Assembly: GCA_001485295.1 (NCBI GenBank)
Contig: BBOA01000010.1
Coordinates: 1 to 64,000 of the forward strand
Reading direction: 5' to 3'
Length of the DNA stretch: 64,000 bases
From: Type-B symbiont of Plautia stali
GTDB lineage: Bacteria; Pseudomonadota; Gammaproteobacteria; Enterobacterales; Enterobacteriaceae
The notes beneath the pieces were generated by a model that was not told where the DNA came from, searched no databases, and saw nothing but the letters and a program-made list of their open reading frames with translations. Shown here one piece after another: positions 8,233-18,638 of the stretch (position 1 is its first letter; each line of letters starts with the position of its first letter). Made by a program: the position numbers and the translations under genes.

Positions 8233-9729
8233 ATGAGTAACGCTTACACCGAGAAAGGCGCCAGTTTAGATCTGCGCGCGGCGATCGACATACTGAAGCA
8301 GTATGATGACGAATATATTGAAACCGACGAGCCGGTCGATCCCACCGCCGAACTCTCCGGCGTTTATCGCTATGTCGGCGCGGGGGGCACCGTGATGCGG
8401 CCGACGCGCACCGGCCCCGCGATGGTGTTCAACAAGGTAAAAGGGTATGAGGATTTTCGCGTACTGATCGGCTTGCTCTCCTCGCGACAGCGCGTCGCTC
8501 GCCTGCTGGGCGTGCCGAAAGAGGAGCTTGCGCAGCTTCTGTGCGACTCAGTTCATCACGCTATCGCGCCGGTGGTAATCCCGAATGAACGAGCGGCGTG
8601 TCAGGAAGTAGTGCATCTGGCCAGCAATGAAGGATTTGATATCCGCACGCTGCTGCCCGCCCCGACCAATACGCCCGCGGATGCCGGCCCCTATTTCACG
8701 CTGGGCATGTGCTACGCCGCCGACCCGGATACGGGCGAACACGATGTGACCATTCATCGCCTCTGCGTGCAGGGCAAAGATGAGATTTCGATGTATTTCG
8801 TGCCTGGCCGCCATCTCGATCAGTTTCGTATCAAAGCGGAACTGGCGGGTGAGGCGCTGCCGATCACCATCAGCATCGGCGTCGATCCCGCTATCGAAAT
8901 CAGTGCCTGCTTCGAGCCGCCGACAACGCCGCTGGGCTTTGACGAACTGGCTATCGCTGGCGGTCTGCGCGGCCACGCGGTGGAACTGGTGCAGGGCGTC
9001 GCCGTCGATGCACGCGCCATCGGCCATGCGGAGATTGTGATTGAAGGAGAACTGATGCCGAACTACCGCGTGCAGGAAGATCAGCATACCCACAGCGGCA
9101 AGGCGATGCCGGAATTTCCGGGCTATACCGGCGAAGCGCAGGCTGCCGTGCCGGTGATCAAAGTTAAAGCCGTTACGCACCGGAAAAGCCCGATCCTGCA
9201 AACCTGTATTGGGCCAAGCGACGAGCACACCAATCTGGCCGGCATTCCTACCGAAGCGAGCATTCTGGATATGGTCGAGCGCGCGCTGCCGGGGTTTTTG
9301 AAAAATGTGCACTGCCCTTCGCCGGGAACCGGCAAATATATGGCGGTGCTGCAGATCAACAAGCGCGGGCCGCAGGATGAGGGCCGTCAGCGCCAAGCAG
9401 CTTTACTCGCCTTTTCCGCTTTTTCTGAGCTGAAACACATATTCCTAGTGGATGAAGATGTGGACGTATTCGATTTAAGCGATGTCATCTGGGCGATGAC
9501 CACGCGCTATCAGGCCGATGTAGACACCATTACTATTCCCGGCGTGCGCTGCCATCCCCTCGATCCGTCGCAGGATCCGGCTTTCAGCCCCTCTATCCGT
9601 GCGCACGGCATTACCTGTAAGGCGATTTTCGACTGTACTGTGCCTTGGGATTTAAAAGGCAACTTCCAGCGCGCGCAGTTTATAGACGTAGACGTGAACC
9701 GCTTTATTCCCGGCTTTAGCGAGCCTTAA
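8233..9729 (+). CDS. UbiD-family (prenylated-FMN) decarboxylase
   Basis: 498 residues, intact, with a strong AAGGAG ribosome-binding site 6 bases before the ATG. It has the UbiD-fold landmarks: an N-terminal domain ending near GYEDFRVLIGLL, the central region DVTIHRLCVQGKDEISMYF (the Arg is placed like the catalytic Arg), IVIEGELMP, and the segment KAMPEFPGYTG aligned with the usual EGPFGEFTGYYG. The second Glu of that motif is present; the first appears replaced, so this belongs to a divergent subfamily. UbiD enzymes reversibly decarboxylate aromatic, heteroaromatic or unsaturated acids and need prFMN from UbiX, which is not in this window. Substrate unknown; regulation probably by the divergent LysR gene. 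Confidence 0.85.
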   Translation: MSNAYTEKGASLDLRAAIDILKQYDDEYIETDEPVDPTAELSGVYRYVGAGGTVMRPTRTGPAMVFNKVKGYEDFRVLIGLLSSRQRVARLLGVPKEELAQLLCDSVHHAIAPVVIPNERAACQEVVHLASNEGFDIRTLLPAPTNTPADAGPYFTLGMCYAADPDTGEHDVTIHRLCVQGKDEISMYFVPGRHLDQFRIKAELAGEALPITISIGVDPAIEISACFEPPTTPLGFDELAIAGGLRGHAVELVQGVAVDARAIGHAEIVIEGELMPNYRVQEDQHTHSGKAMPEFPGYTGEAQAAVPVIKVKAVTHRKSPILQTCIGPSDEHTNLAGIPTEASILDMVERALPGFLKNVHCPSPGTGKYMAVLQINKRGPQDEGRQRQAALLAFSAFSELKHIFLVDEDVDVFDLSDVIWAMTTRYQADVDTITIPGVRCHPLDPSQDPAFSPSIRAHGITCKAIFDCTVPWDLKGNFQRAQFIDVDVNRFIPGFSEP

Positions 9730-9779
9730 AAACGCCAAAGGCCACATTATGCTGCCTCTGAAACAACAATGAAGCGAGA

Positions 9780-9985
9780 TTATTTAATCAGTTCAGCCGA
9801 TACGTAAGCACCGTTATCGAAGCACGCGCCGGTGATTTTGAGGCGCCAGCCTGATGCGCCTGTGCGACGATTTGCGCTTCCGCCGAGTCCAGAGTAGAAG
9901 CAGAAGCCGTGATACTCTGAGCGAAGCTGCCTAATGAGACCAGTGACAGAGCGGCAACTGCAACGAAAGTTTTGATGGTTTTCAT
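9780..9985 (-). pseudogene. DUF1471 (YhcN/BhsA-like) small periplasmic protein, frameshifted
   Basis: The N-terminal part is a clean signal peptide and mature start (MKTIKTFVAVAALSLVS..., then QSITASASTLDSAEAQI), typical of DUF1471 stress proteins. After QAHQAGAS the frame shifts; the expected C-terminus KITGACFDNGAYVSAELIK is still present in another frame, ending with TAA at 9780. The actual product would end in an unrelated tail. Recent inactivation is likely because both halves are well preserved. Confidence 0.75.
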
Positions 9986-10319
9986 GGTCGATTCCTTAAT
10001 GATTTATCAGGTTAGTGAGGCGTTTTGTCTCGATGTGATAATCATGTGCCTGATAACTCGTGGTTAAAAGTGGAGTAATTTGCTTTGTAGATTCAAAAAA
10101 ATATGAATGAGTTTTGCGGCGCGGAGAACCGTTATGTACTGGAGATGGGTTTTGTACCAGAAACGAGTCCTTCGCCCTGTTTGCGCCATGCAGTCCATCG
10201 AATGGCTGCTTCAGGTCAATTCTGGCCGTCAACGCCTAGAGGGCGAATCAGTTTGCGACTGCAAATTTTGCACTAGACTATTTCAGGTCACAGGACCGCA
10301 AACTGACCGAACATCCTTT
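9986..10319. other. Gene-free stretch
   Basis: AT-rich spacer that should hold the promoter of the DUF1471 gene. Open frames on both strands here have no recognisable protein sequence. I see nothing else. Confidence 0.4.
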
Positions 10320-10893
10320 TTACTTACTGGCTGGCATCAACATCTGCTGGACGGCTTTCAAGTGCTGCTTAACAACCGGCATATGTGTGTCGGCCAGAGC
10401 CTTCACATCCAGTTCCTTGAACTTGCTAGCGTCACTCTGCAGCGCTGATAGCACTATCTTGTGTTGTGGTCTTTAATGCCGACCTATATACATCTTGTCA
10501 AATACGTCGCCACTCTGTTTTTCCAGCTCCGCGGCTATAGCCTTGTGCTTAGCCGGCAGTGCTATGCCCTTTTACTGGGCTACCGTCTGGACTTTATGTC
10601 AGTGCACTACTATGGTCTTCAACTATTATTTTCTGAGCGTATACTTTGGCTTCGCTGCTTTACGCCTTGCTTAGCGCAATTTTGGCTGCGGCGATTTCAT
10701 TAATATCGGCCTGCGCCATGTCCTTCACCGTTTTCTCGTCGCCGGCGCTGAGTTTGGTGCTCGATTCGGTCTGGCCTGCGGCGCCATTCTGCGCTGCGCT
10801 CGCCAGCGTCTGGGCTTGCGCGCCGAAAGTGCTGAACATAGCGACGACTGCCGATACGGCCAGCAGTCCTTTCAGGGGTTTTACGCTTTACAT
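10320..10893 (-). pseudogene. DUF4142 (ferritin-like) periplasmic protein remnant
   Basis: After an ATG, codon 2 is TAA, then a signal peptide (LKGLLAVSAVVAMFSTFGAQ) and the DUF4142 sequence GDEKTVKDMAQADINEIAAA and KIALSKA follow. The expected C-terminal helices, ending DVDASQ / MPASK, are scattered through three frames with many stops. This is a dead copy of a short exported four-helix protein of unknown role. Confidence 0.7.
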
Positions 10894-10995
10894 GTTTTTC
10901 TCCTAAGGATTATTGTAGGGTTTACCAGGTAAAGTCATCGTGCGCCGCTTCTATGTAAATTAGAACTGCAATAAAAGATGTGCAAGGAGCTAAGC

Positions 10996-11757
10996 ATGAC
11001 TAATCAAAACGACAAAACACTCGTCCCGGTTGAATATCCGAAACCGTCATTCACGGAGCAGAAGCAGCCTGTTCCCAGTCTTGCCAGTAAAATGGATCTG
11101 GTCCCCGATAACGGGGAAACATCCTATCGCGGCACCGGCCGTCTGACCGGCCGCAAAGCGTTGATCACCGGCGGCCGGCATCGGTCGCGCTACGGCTATC
11201 GCCTACACTCGTGAAGGCGCCGACTTAGCGATCAACTATCTGCCCGAGGAAGAGTCGGACGCGGCCGAAGTTGTCCAGCTTATCGAAGCGGAAGATCGCA
11301 AAGCAGCAGCGATCCCTGACGATATTCGCGATGAAGCCTTTTGCCATTCGCACTCTCTCGACCGAAAACTTCGACGCGACGTTTAAAACCAACGTCTACG
11401 CCATGTTCTGGATCACCAAAGCGGCGGTGAACTATCTGCCGCGCGGCACATCCATCATCAACACCTCGTCGGTGCAGGTCTATAAAACCAAGCGAAATTT
11501 TGCTCGACTACGCGCAGACTGAAGAGTCCATCGTCGCCTTTGCCAAGGCGCGGGCGCAGCAGCTGGGCGAAGAAAGCATTCGCGTAAACGCGGTCGCGCC
11601 GGGTCCATACTAGACGCCGCTACAGGTATGCGGCGGTCAGCCGCAGGAAAAAGTGAAAGAGTTTGGCGCCAAGGCGCCGCGGGGCCGTCCAGGCCAGCCT
11701 GTTGAAATCGCGCCGCTTCAGGTATGATGCTCCGACGGCGGCACCGGCACGCTGTAA
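10996..11757 (+). pseudogene. SDR-family oxidoreductase (YghA/YhdF-like) remnant
   Basis: Begins [17 protein letters not shown], then the 40-residue N-terminal extension and [15 protein letters not shown] with the dinucleotide-binding glycine motif. A frameshift falls inside that motif near 11175. Later pieces are [39 protein letters not shown] and IINTSSVQVYK. The Y-x-x-x-K region survives as LDYAQTEESIVAFAKARAQQ in another frame and a TAG replaces a Trp codon near 11612. About 50 codons are deleted in the middle. Confidence 0.8.
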
Positions 11758-11842
11758 TCCCCTGCTCTACCTGCAACTGGCCGCCCTGTGCGCCAGTTTT
11801 TTCGTCTGTAGATAATGCGCGTTTCAGACAAGCATTCTTCTG

Positions 11843-12205
11843 ATGAAAAATGGTGATTACGCCCCGCCCGTGCACGAGGAAGGTTTTGCTGGCCTAGGCG
11901 ACTACGCTGCGATTGGCGAGGGCGAGGGACAGTCTGTGGCGCTGATTGCCCCCGACGGCGCCATCGACCGGTGGCGCGTGCCCAATCTTGATTCGCCGCC
12001 GCTGTTCGATCGCCTGCTCGATTCCGGCATCGCCGACGATCTAGCCAATATTGGTCAGCCCGGCGTTAACCACTTTTCGCTCTATGTAGACAACATCAAC
12101 GCCACGGCCGAGAAGCTGAAGGCACCCGACGCCCGCTTTTTATGACGGCTCCAACTACTGCTTCGCGCAGGAAGCGGGCGTGGGGAATCAGACTTGGTTC
12201 TGATA
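11843..12205 (+). pseudogene. Chimeric remnant: GH15 N-terminus joined to a VOC/glyoxalase fragment
   Basis: The first 66 codons match the N-terminal domain of glycoside-hydrolase-15 (glucoamylase/trehalase-like) proteins: DYAAIGEGEGQSVALIAPDG and PNLDSPPLFDRLLD. From about 12045 the same open frame becomes NIGQPGVNHFSLYVDNINAT, a vicinal-oxygen-chelate (glyoxalase-like) domain, which frameshifts near 12142 into YDGSNYCFAQEAGVGNQ. Neither domain is complete, so this is a deletion junction and not a functional fusion. Confidence 0.65.
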
Positions 12206-12298
12206 GAACTCATTACCCTACCCTCTCCACTTCAGTACAACAGCGAAGCCTCTGCGCCGCGCTGGCTGCCAGCCGAAGAGTGAAGTGATGTCGTCAGA

Positions 12299-12320
12299 CC
12301 GCGCTTCGGCGCGGTTTTTT
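12299..12320 (+). terminator. Rho-independent terminator (UUCG tetraloop)
   Basis: Perfect 6-bp GC stem CCGCGC / GCGCGG closed by the very stable TTCG loop and followed by six T. It lies after the chimeric remnant, so the gene it served is gone or decayed. Confidence 0.85.
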
Positions 12321-12581
12321 GCTACCAGAAATGATTCCCTCCACTCTGAGAGTATTTTCCCACTGTACAGGTTTATTATTCCTGTGCAGGTTTACCGTCA
12401 TTCCATTTGTTTTCACTCGCTTTATTCAGCATGCGCCTTCGTGCTTTCATTCATGGGCGAAATTTATTCCCTCGCCGTACCGCTTGCGCAATAAAACAGG
12501 GCTTCTAGTCTTTATAAGGTAAGACACGCACAGCCTTCTCTAACCCGCTGTGTTATTTTCAACTCATGAAGAGGAACCATT

Positions 12582-12707
12582 ATGGCTCAACATCGAGGCG
12601 GATCAGGTAACTTTGCTGAAAATCGTGAAAGAGCGTCCGAAGCCGGTAAAAAGGCGGCCAAAACAGCCGTCGGAGTTTTAAGTCCCCAAGCTGTCGTCAT
12701 TCATTAA
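12582..12707 (+). pseudogene. KGG (con-10/GsiB-like) stress protein, frameshifted
   Basis: With an AGAGGA ribosome-binding site, the ORF starts MAQHRGGSGNFAENRERASE and reaches AGKK, the first repeat of the general-stress KGG family (YciG/GsiB). The frame then shifts at an A/G-rich run, giving an unrelated 17-residue tail; the other frame reads GGQNS as expected for the family. The predicted 41-residue product holds less than one complete repeat. Confidence 0.7.
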
Positions 12708-12800
12708 TGACGATCAATAAGCCGACATGATCGGCGCCGATTTTTTATCTCCTCTCCTCATCAACACAGGCTAAACCATCTGCCTGCGCCCCGCTCGCTC

Positions 12801-14406
12801 TCAGAAAGTTGCATTTACGCCCAGGTTCCAACTTAGATGTCTGGCGTTCCACTCGCCGCCCACGGCAAGAGACGCCGGCAAAGGCGTTCCCCGGCACGCT
12901 GGCGCCAACGGCGGTATCCACAGCCAGTTGCTGTCGCGCGTGCCCGTTGTGCGGCTGAAGGCAGTTCGGGTTGACTTCAGGCCGCCGGATACAGTTGAAT
13001 CAGTATCGCTAAACTAATAGTTATAGGTCACCTGCGCGCAAGGATTGACCGGCCACTGATAGGTGTCAATGCGCCAGCCGACCGCGCCGACTTGTGAATG
13101 CCGGGTTTGCTCGCCATAGCGCATGGAGCTGCTGCTGTTGTCCTGCTCGCGGTAGCCGCCGACCCGACTATAATCGAGCGCAGAGCTAGCGACCGGACCG
13201 ATGGTGAGATGCTTGCCCAGCGGCCAGTCCTAGCCCGTCTGAACGCGCATGCCGAGCAGCTTGCCGCCGCTGTTGCCCTGTTCGGTACGGATCGCCGGTC
13301 CAATCCTCACGTCACGCTGAATGTCGTCAACATCGAGAGCAGCATAGTAAAGCTCAGCATTGATCCACTCCTAGACACCCAAGCTCAAGCTAGCTGTACG
13401 CCGCGACCATATTGCCGCGCAGACGATAATCGTAGCGCGATTAAGGTTTTTGGCGCTGGGGTTGGTGGTAGAGAAAAGCACGCCAGCTTGCCAGCTATCC
13501 GTCAACTGATAGCCCAAGCCTAGCGTAAAGCTTACTGTGTTGGCGTCGCCGTTGTAGAAAGGATCACCTTTTTCATCCACATGCTGACAGGCGTAGCCGC
13601 CAAATACCGAGAATTGTCCGGCGTGGCTCTCCCGATGGCGCTGCTGCAGATGGCCATTCAGGGTGTTGTGTATGTCCTGCACTATCGTCAGCGGCCCCTG
13701 CGACAAGGCGGCAACCTGCAGAGGTGCGTCCAAAATCGACTGGATATAATCCGCTATTATAGCGTGCACCACGGGGTGGAGGTGTAAACGATCGGCAAAG
13801 AGATAGCTCTGCTCGCTGAAAAAGCCCGGCGTTGAAGAGGCGCACCTGTTCGCTGAGACGCCGACCGGACAAGCCATGCCGATGGTATTGGTCAGCCTGT
13901 AACGAGCTGGATGGGCGATGACTTCGTTAAACAGGCTGGGATATCGACGCGAACTATATTACCGATTACCGTTAAGTGTCGCCAGCCCGTTCTCTTCCTG
14001 CTGGCTGTAGCGCGCCGTCAGCGCGGAAACCTAGGCGCTAAGCGCCTGCCATGCGCTATACAGCTGCGGGGCCGCCTGCGTAAAGGCGTTCTGCACCGCC
14101 TGCTGGCGTGACTCACTATTCGGCCGGCGCCGTCCAGCGACTGGAAGGCGCCGGCCATGGCCGCCTTAGCGGTGGGTCCCAGCGCGCTCAACACGGTCCA
14201 AGTGTTTCGCCCAGCTGGGCGGCGAGGATTTCATCATAGAGGGGATAACGACCGCCATCCCAAGTATAACCGCCAACATTCCCGCCGTCGCTCAGGCTGT
14301 CGCCGAACACGTTGAGGCCGTCCTGAGCCAGCGTTGGCAGCGGCGTCAGTAAAACGCTGATAACAGTAAAGGTCACAAAGGAACGAGCATGCTGGAAGAT
14401 TTTCAT
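12801..14406 (-). pseudogene. GDSL esterase autotransporter (EstA-like) remnant
   Basis: Starts with a signal peptide (MKIFQHARSFVTFTVISVLL) and then DGLNVFGDSLSDGGNVGG, the catalytic GDSL serine block of SGNH autotransporter esterases. The rest is spread over many frames, but fragments of a C-terminal beta-barrel are visible (FTLGLGYQLTDSWQAGVLFS, FGGYACQHVD) and the end NLGVNATF has the terminal aromatic Phe needed for outer-membrane insertion. More than half of the passenger domain is deleted. Confidence 0.72.
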
Positions 14407-14749
14407 TATCGGCTCCGACAGCAGGGTAAACGGCCGCGCCAGACGCAGCCAGAAACGTGCGGCATCAGCGATGCGCACGTAAAGAAAGTATCAAGAAGGA
14501 TGTTTAAGAAATTAAACAGAAACAGGCGTGGCCGCTACTCTATTAGCAATATTTTATCAGGCGAAGCGGCCAGTTAGCGCTTTGTGCCAGCTATGCCGAT
14601 CTTTTCGAGAATATGGGCATTTGATCGACCCGGAGATAAGATGCCATAGACAAACAGCTTTTCCATTCTCTTCACCGTGCAAAAACAAACCATCGACTAC
14701 ACCGCTGCCGCGGCGCGATGTCATGACCTGCGTCAGCCTGCACCGCCCT

Positions 14750-15735
14750 ACGATGACTCTAGCCCAGTATAACCCCCACTGCGCCGATAAAGCGGCTGCT
14801 GATATCGCCAGGCAGCGCCAGCATCAGCGAGGACAAAAATTGACCTGAGAAGATAGCAACAGAGAGTGCCGCCAGATTGCGCCCGCGCGCGCTCATCGCT
14901 TAAATCGACCGTGAGATGGTTTACCGTGGGAATGGACAGCCCAAAACCAATGCCCAGCAGCACACCGCTGAGGATAAAAATCGGCAGCCTGATGGCAAAC
15001 GCGAAAATCAAATGCGCGAATAAATGCAGCAGAAGGTAGCAATCAACGTACGCCACGCTCCCAGCGCGGCGATGACTTCTAGCGTCACTGCCGCGCCGAC
15101 CACTAAAATCAGCGATATAGACGAAAGGAAATAGCCGGTCTGCGCCGGGCCGATCTGCTGCTGGGAAAAAAGTTGTGGGATCAGGATAACGGCGGTGAAA
15201 AAGCTGATCATCGAGAGCAGCGCGGCCAGCCAGACCGGACGCAGCGGCGCACCGGGTGTTTTCCGCCTTATTATATGGCGGTGTCTGCAACGGGCGCGGC
15301 ACCCAGCGCCAGCTGGGCGTGGTCAGCATGTCGCCGATAAACAGAAAAATGAAACCGCCCAGTTCGATCGACATCCCCTGCCGCGCGACCATCTTTAATC
15401 ACGCCTCACCCTGATAAAAAGCGGAGAGCAGGCTGGTGCCCGCCGACGTCACCAGCGGCAGTCGGTTCAGCATCAGCGCAGGCGTGCTATGCATAAACAC
15501 GGGGCGCTGCTGCCCAGCAAACCATAGAGAAACAGTCCCCTACTGAGGCTTTGCCAAGCGCCGAAGCGATCATCGCCCTGCACGCCAGCACGCCGAACAG
15601 CATAACGACCAGCGTGGGCGCGATGGTCTCTAAACCCGGCCAGAACACAGCCGACCATAATGGTAAGACAGTCGACGCCCAGCAGCGTCGCTGCCCCCGC
15701 TTTTTTGATAACTCCCGCACGCTACACCTCATTAC
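14750..15735 (-). pseudogene. Major facilitator superfamily transporter remnant
   Basis: Hydrophobic segments in three frames form an MFS protein: an N-terminal helix with LPLWSAVF, then APTLVVMLFGVLACRAMIAS, MSIELGGFIFLFIGDMLTT, a central loop, LFSQQQIGPAQTGYFLSSIS and GVLLGIGFGLSIPTVNHL near the end. At least six frameshifts. Substrate cannot be inferred. It is divergent from a decayed IclR-family regulator, its likely former controller. Confidence 0.65.
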
Positions 15736-15867
15736 CTCATTTTTATCAGTATGTTGGTCAGATAATCCGATATACGGATATAATTTGCAAAGCGTTCATA
15801 ACGGAGCGGCAGCCATCGCTTCCGGCTAAACATGGTATGATGTCGGAACGGAAGCGGAAAGAAAAGA

Positions 15868-16605
15868 GTGCACGACCAGATGGAGAAACAGGGCTCACAG
15901 GCCATTGCGCGTGCGGCGCAGATATTGCGCGCGCTGGAAAGTCAACTGCAGGGAATGTCGATAACCGCGCTGGCGAAGCAGACTGGATTGCCGCGCACCA
16001 CGGTACATCGCCTAGTAATTTCCTTTGAATCGTCGGCCACCGAGCAGGGTATGCGCGGCTGGGCTTTGCCCTAACTCGACTGGCCGCGTCTGCGCACACC
16101 GATATCGTGGCGCTGTCGCGTCCGGCGATGGAGTCGCTGGGACGTCGAGCGCGCAAAACGGTGGACCTCAGCGTCTATCGCGGCATGTACGCGATCTTGG
16201 TGAGCCAGTTCGCTTCCGATCGCGAACTGCAGGTGATGTCGCCGCTGGGCAACGCTTTTTCCCACTGTACCGCTCACGGCAAAGCGTTGTGGGCCACGCT
16301 GCCCAATGCCCAGATCGCCGTGCTGATGGGCGATCAACTGGAAGTCCGCGCCGCGCAGACGATTGATTCGCTGCCAGCGCTGACTGAAGAGCTCGCCGCC
16401 GTTCGCCAGTGTCACTTGTGCCATCGATCGCGAAGAACATGCGCGCGGCATATGTGGCATCGCCGTCACGCTCGCCAGCCCGCTGAATGAGCGCTACGCT
16501 CTCTGTTTTGCCGTTCCAGCGTTACGTTTCGATGAGCAGTTAGCGACCCTGCTGCCCGCGCTGTTACAGAGCAAGGCAGAAATCGAGTCGTTGCTTAACC
16601 TCTGA
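15868..16605 (+). pseudogene. IclR-family transcriptional regulator remnant
   Basis: The N-terminal winged helix is intact (QAIARAAQILRALE, ALAKQTGLPRTTVHRLVISF). A frameshift near 16045 leads to the effector domain in other frames: VALSRPAMESLGRRARKTVD, ALWATLPNAQIAVLM, IDREEHARGICGIAVTLASP and the C-terminal end EIESLLNL. Two or three frameshifts would need repair. It probably regulated the divergent MFS gene. Confidence 0.78.
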
Positions 16606-16611
16606 CCGGGA

Positions 16612-16799
16612 TGCAGATTACAGTGAATGTTCTACTGATTCTGTTTAATACAGTGGGCAGAGGTTTGCTGATTATAGTCAAGCTGACCTAAGGTTCAGCA
16701 AACCTGCGTTATTACAGCTGAATTTGTTTATGCCGCGAGCGATTCCAGAGCAAACTTTGATCAAATCTGTTAGATGGAAAGTATTCACTGTAATCAGTA
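16612..16799. repeat. Isolated iteron-like sequences (relic)
   Basis: The stretch 16784-16799 (TTCACTGTAATCAGTA) is identical to the iteron core found next to repA 10 kb away, and 16612-16627 (TGCAGATTACAGTGAA) is the same element inverted; weaker partial copies lie at about 16645 and 16708. The block is gene-free and immediately precedes a parS-like sequence, suggesting a remnant of a duplicated or second replicon control region. Confidence 0.7.
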
Positions 16800-16849
16800 G
16801 CGGCTAATTGACGCTAGCGAGGGAGAGATCGTTTTTCAGAAAGCAGATG

Positions 16850-16884
16850 AACGCCAAGCAAAGCTGGCGATTTTAGGCTGAAAC
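16850..16884. other. Degenerate parS-like element (relic)
   Basis: Contains TGGCGA (16865-16870) followed by ATTTTA-GGC-TGAAAC (16870-16884), one or two changes from the TGGCGA / ATTTCA-GGC-TGAAAT arrangement of the parS site at 24410-24429. Both copies are also followed by an AAGCTT-centred AT-rich stretch. Likely a decayed second centromere site; ParB binding to it is uncertain. Confidence 0.55.
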
Positions 16885-16917
16885 GCTTATAAATCAAGAA
16901 ACTTAAGCTTAAGCCCC

Positions 16918-17868
16918 TTATAGCTGCCACCAGTCTGTTTTTTCCATGTCGATAACAAAACGATACTTCGCATCACCTTGCAGCATGCGTGCAAAGGCCA
17001 TTTCGATCTCTTTGCCGACAATCATCTCCACATCCGCAGTGAAGTTCTGCTTAACGCAGAAATCGAGCATTTCTTGCGTTTCACGGATGCTGCCGATGGA
17101 AGTGCCGCTGATGCTCAGTCGACGAAAAACCATCGGCGTTACGTTCGGCGACGGATGCGGTTAATCAGGAATGCCCACCAGCACCAGCTGGCCGTTAGTT
17201 TTCAACGTGGTGAGATAAGAATCGAGATCGTGCGCCGCAGTCGAGAATGATATCCAGCGAAGTCTGACACGCTGCCATCTGCTGCGCATCGCGCGAGACC
17301 ACAACCCGGCTGGCGCCCAAGCGGCGCCCATCTTCGCCTTTCTATAACGATGTGGTGAAGAGCGTTATACCTCTGCGCCCATCGCGCTGGCCAGCTCGAC
17401 CGCAATATGCCCCAGACAGCCTAGGCCAACCACGCCTACTTTGTCTCTTAGCTTGACGTTGTAATGGCACAGCGGCGACCAGACGGTGAAGCCCGCACAG
17501 AGCAGCGGCGTAACCGCTTTCAAATCGATATCTTGCGGCACGGAAACCAAGAAGTGCTGATCGCTGATAAGGTGCTGGGCGTAGCCGCCAAAGGTGGTGG
17601 CGCCGCTGTATTTATCGGTGCCGTTATAGGTTGGCGTGAAGCCCGCCTCGCAGTATTGCTCTTCCTGCTACTGGCAAAAATGGCAATGCCCGCAGGAATC
17701 AACCGTTCATGCCAACGCCCACAATATCACCCGTTTTGAAACGAGTTACACTGCCGCCGGTGGCTTCGACGCGCCCTACAATCTCATGGCTCGGCACCAG
17801 CGGTAGCGTCTGACGCTCCACTCATTGCGCGCCATATGCAGATCGGAATGGCATACGTCAAAATACAT
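16918..17868 (-). pseudogene. Zinc-dependent NAD(P) alcohol dehydrogenase remnant
   Basis: Pieces in order are VCHSDLHMARNEW (catalytic zinc region), CGHCHFC (structural zinc cysteines), TFGGYAQHLISDQHFLVSVP, TPLLCAGFTVWSPL, VGVVGLGCLGHIAVELASAM (Rossmann motif) and the C-terminus KYRFVIDMEKTDWWQL. This matches the AdhC/YahK group. The N-terminal 35 residues are gone and several stops and frameshifts interrupt it. Divergent from the HxlR remnant. Confidence 0.78.
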
Positions 17869-17913
17869 ATTGGTAGTAGTTACCTTCTGATTACCATAAG
17901 GGAAAAGTTGGCT

Positions 17914-18240
17914 ATGCCTGCCTAGGTTTACGGAAAGTTAATGTTCCTTGCCAATTCGCCGCTGCGTCGGCTGCTGGATCTGTTTACGGTAAAGTGGAGC
18001 ACTATGTTGCTGCATGCGCTTTATCACTGGCCTGAGTAGCGTGAACACACCGGCGAGCTGCAGGGCATCCCGAAAAAAATGCTGATGCAGACGCTGCGCG
18101 GGCTGGTATCGCGCAAGGTATTCGAATGGTGCCCCCTGAAGTCGAATATGCGCTGACCGCCGCCATGGAAAACTTTTGCCGCGCTGACGGATGAGATGGA
18201 GCATAACCTTCACGCTGCGCGGCAGGAAGATGACTAATAC
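17914..18240 (+). pseudogene. HxlR-family transcriptional regulator remnant
   Basis: From the ATG the frame reads MPA, then TAG (CCTAGG, probably from a Trp or Gln codon), VYGKLMFLANSPLRRLLDLF and KWSTMLLHALYHWPE, the HxlR winged-helix start, then a second TAG. The recognition helix region KKMLMQTLRGL and the end EYALTA...FCRADG follow with frameshifts. The two amber codons plus frameshifts make it non-functional. Confidence 0.72.
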
Positions 18241-18296
18241 ATTATCCCGGCTACGGCGCAGCTGGGATAAGCGGGCACTTAGCCAAAAGAAACTCA

Positions 18297-18394
18297 CGAA
18301 TAAGCACGCGCGCGATAACGTTTAACGCGCCGTCGTCGTTGTTATTGTCGAGAAAGGTGCCATCCATATCCACCGCGATCATCTTTACCGCCAT
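18297..18394 (-). pseudogene. HAD-superfamily (Cof-type) phosphatase N-terminal fragment
   Basis: With an AAGGAG site, the start reads MAVKMIAVDMDGTFLDNNND, the HAD motif I (D-x-D-G-T) of Cof/YidA-like sugar phosphatases. Only about 30 codons remain before other sequence takes over. Confidence 0.7.
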
Positions 18395-18638
18395 TTCCAT
18401 CTCCTTGCTGAGGACGTTAGGCCAGCATTGCCTGTTTCATTCGTAAAGCTTACCCGGAGTGTGGGTTAATGAAAATTCTAATAATACGAGTTTCTGGGCT
18501 TTCGAAGCTTTCCTGACAGAGTGTCCGCCTCACCACGAAAACAAGAGGTTGCTTAGTGCGTTACTCACTTCTTAAACTTTCGAACGAAACACACATTAGT
18601 TACATATGAAGAACATCTATCCACCTGTGGAGGCCATC

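Noticed and set aside
8548-9396. 282-codon open frame antisense to ubiD
   Set aside because: Translation shows no family sequence and is explained by the codon bias of the real gene on the other strand.
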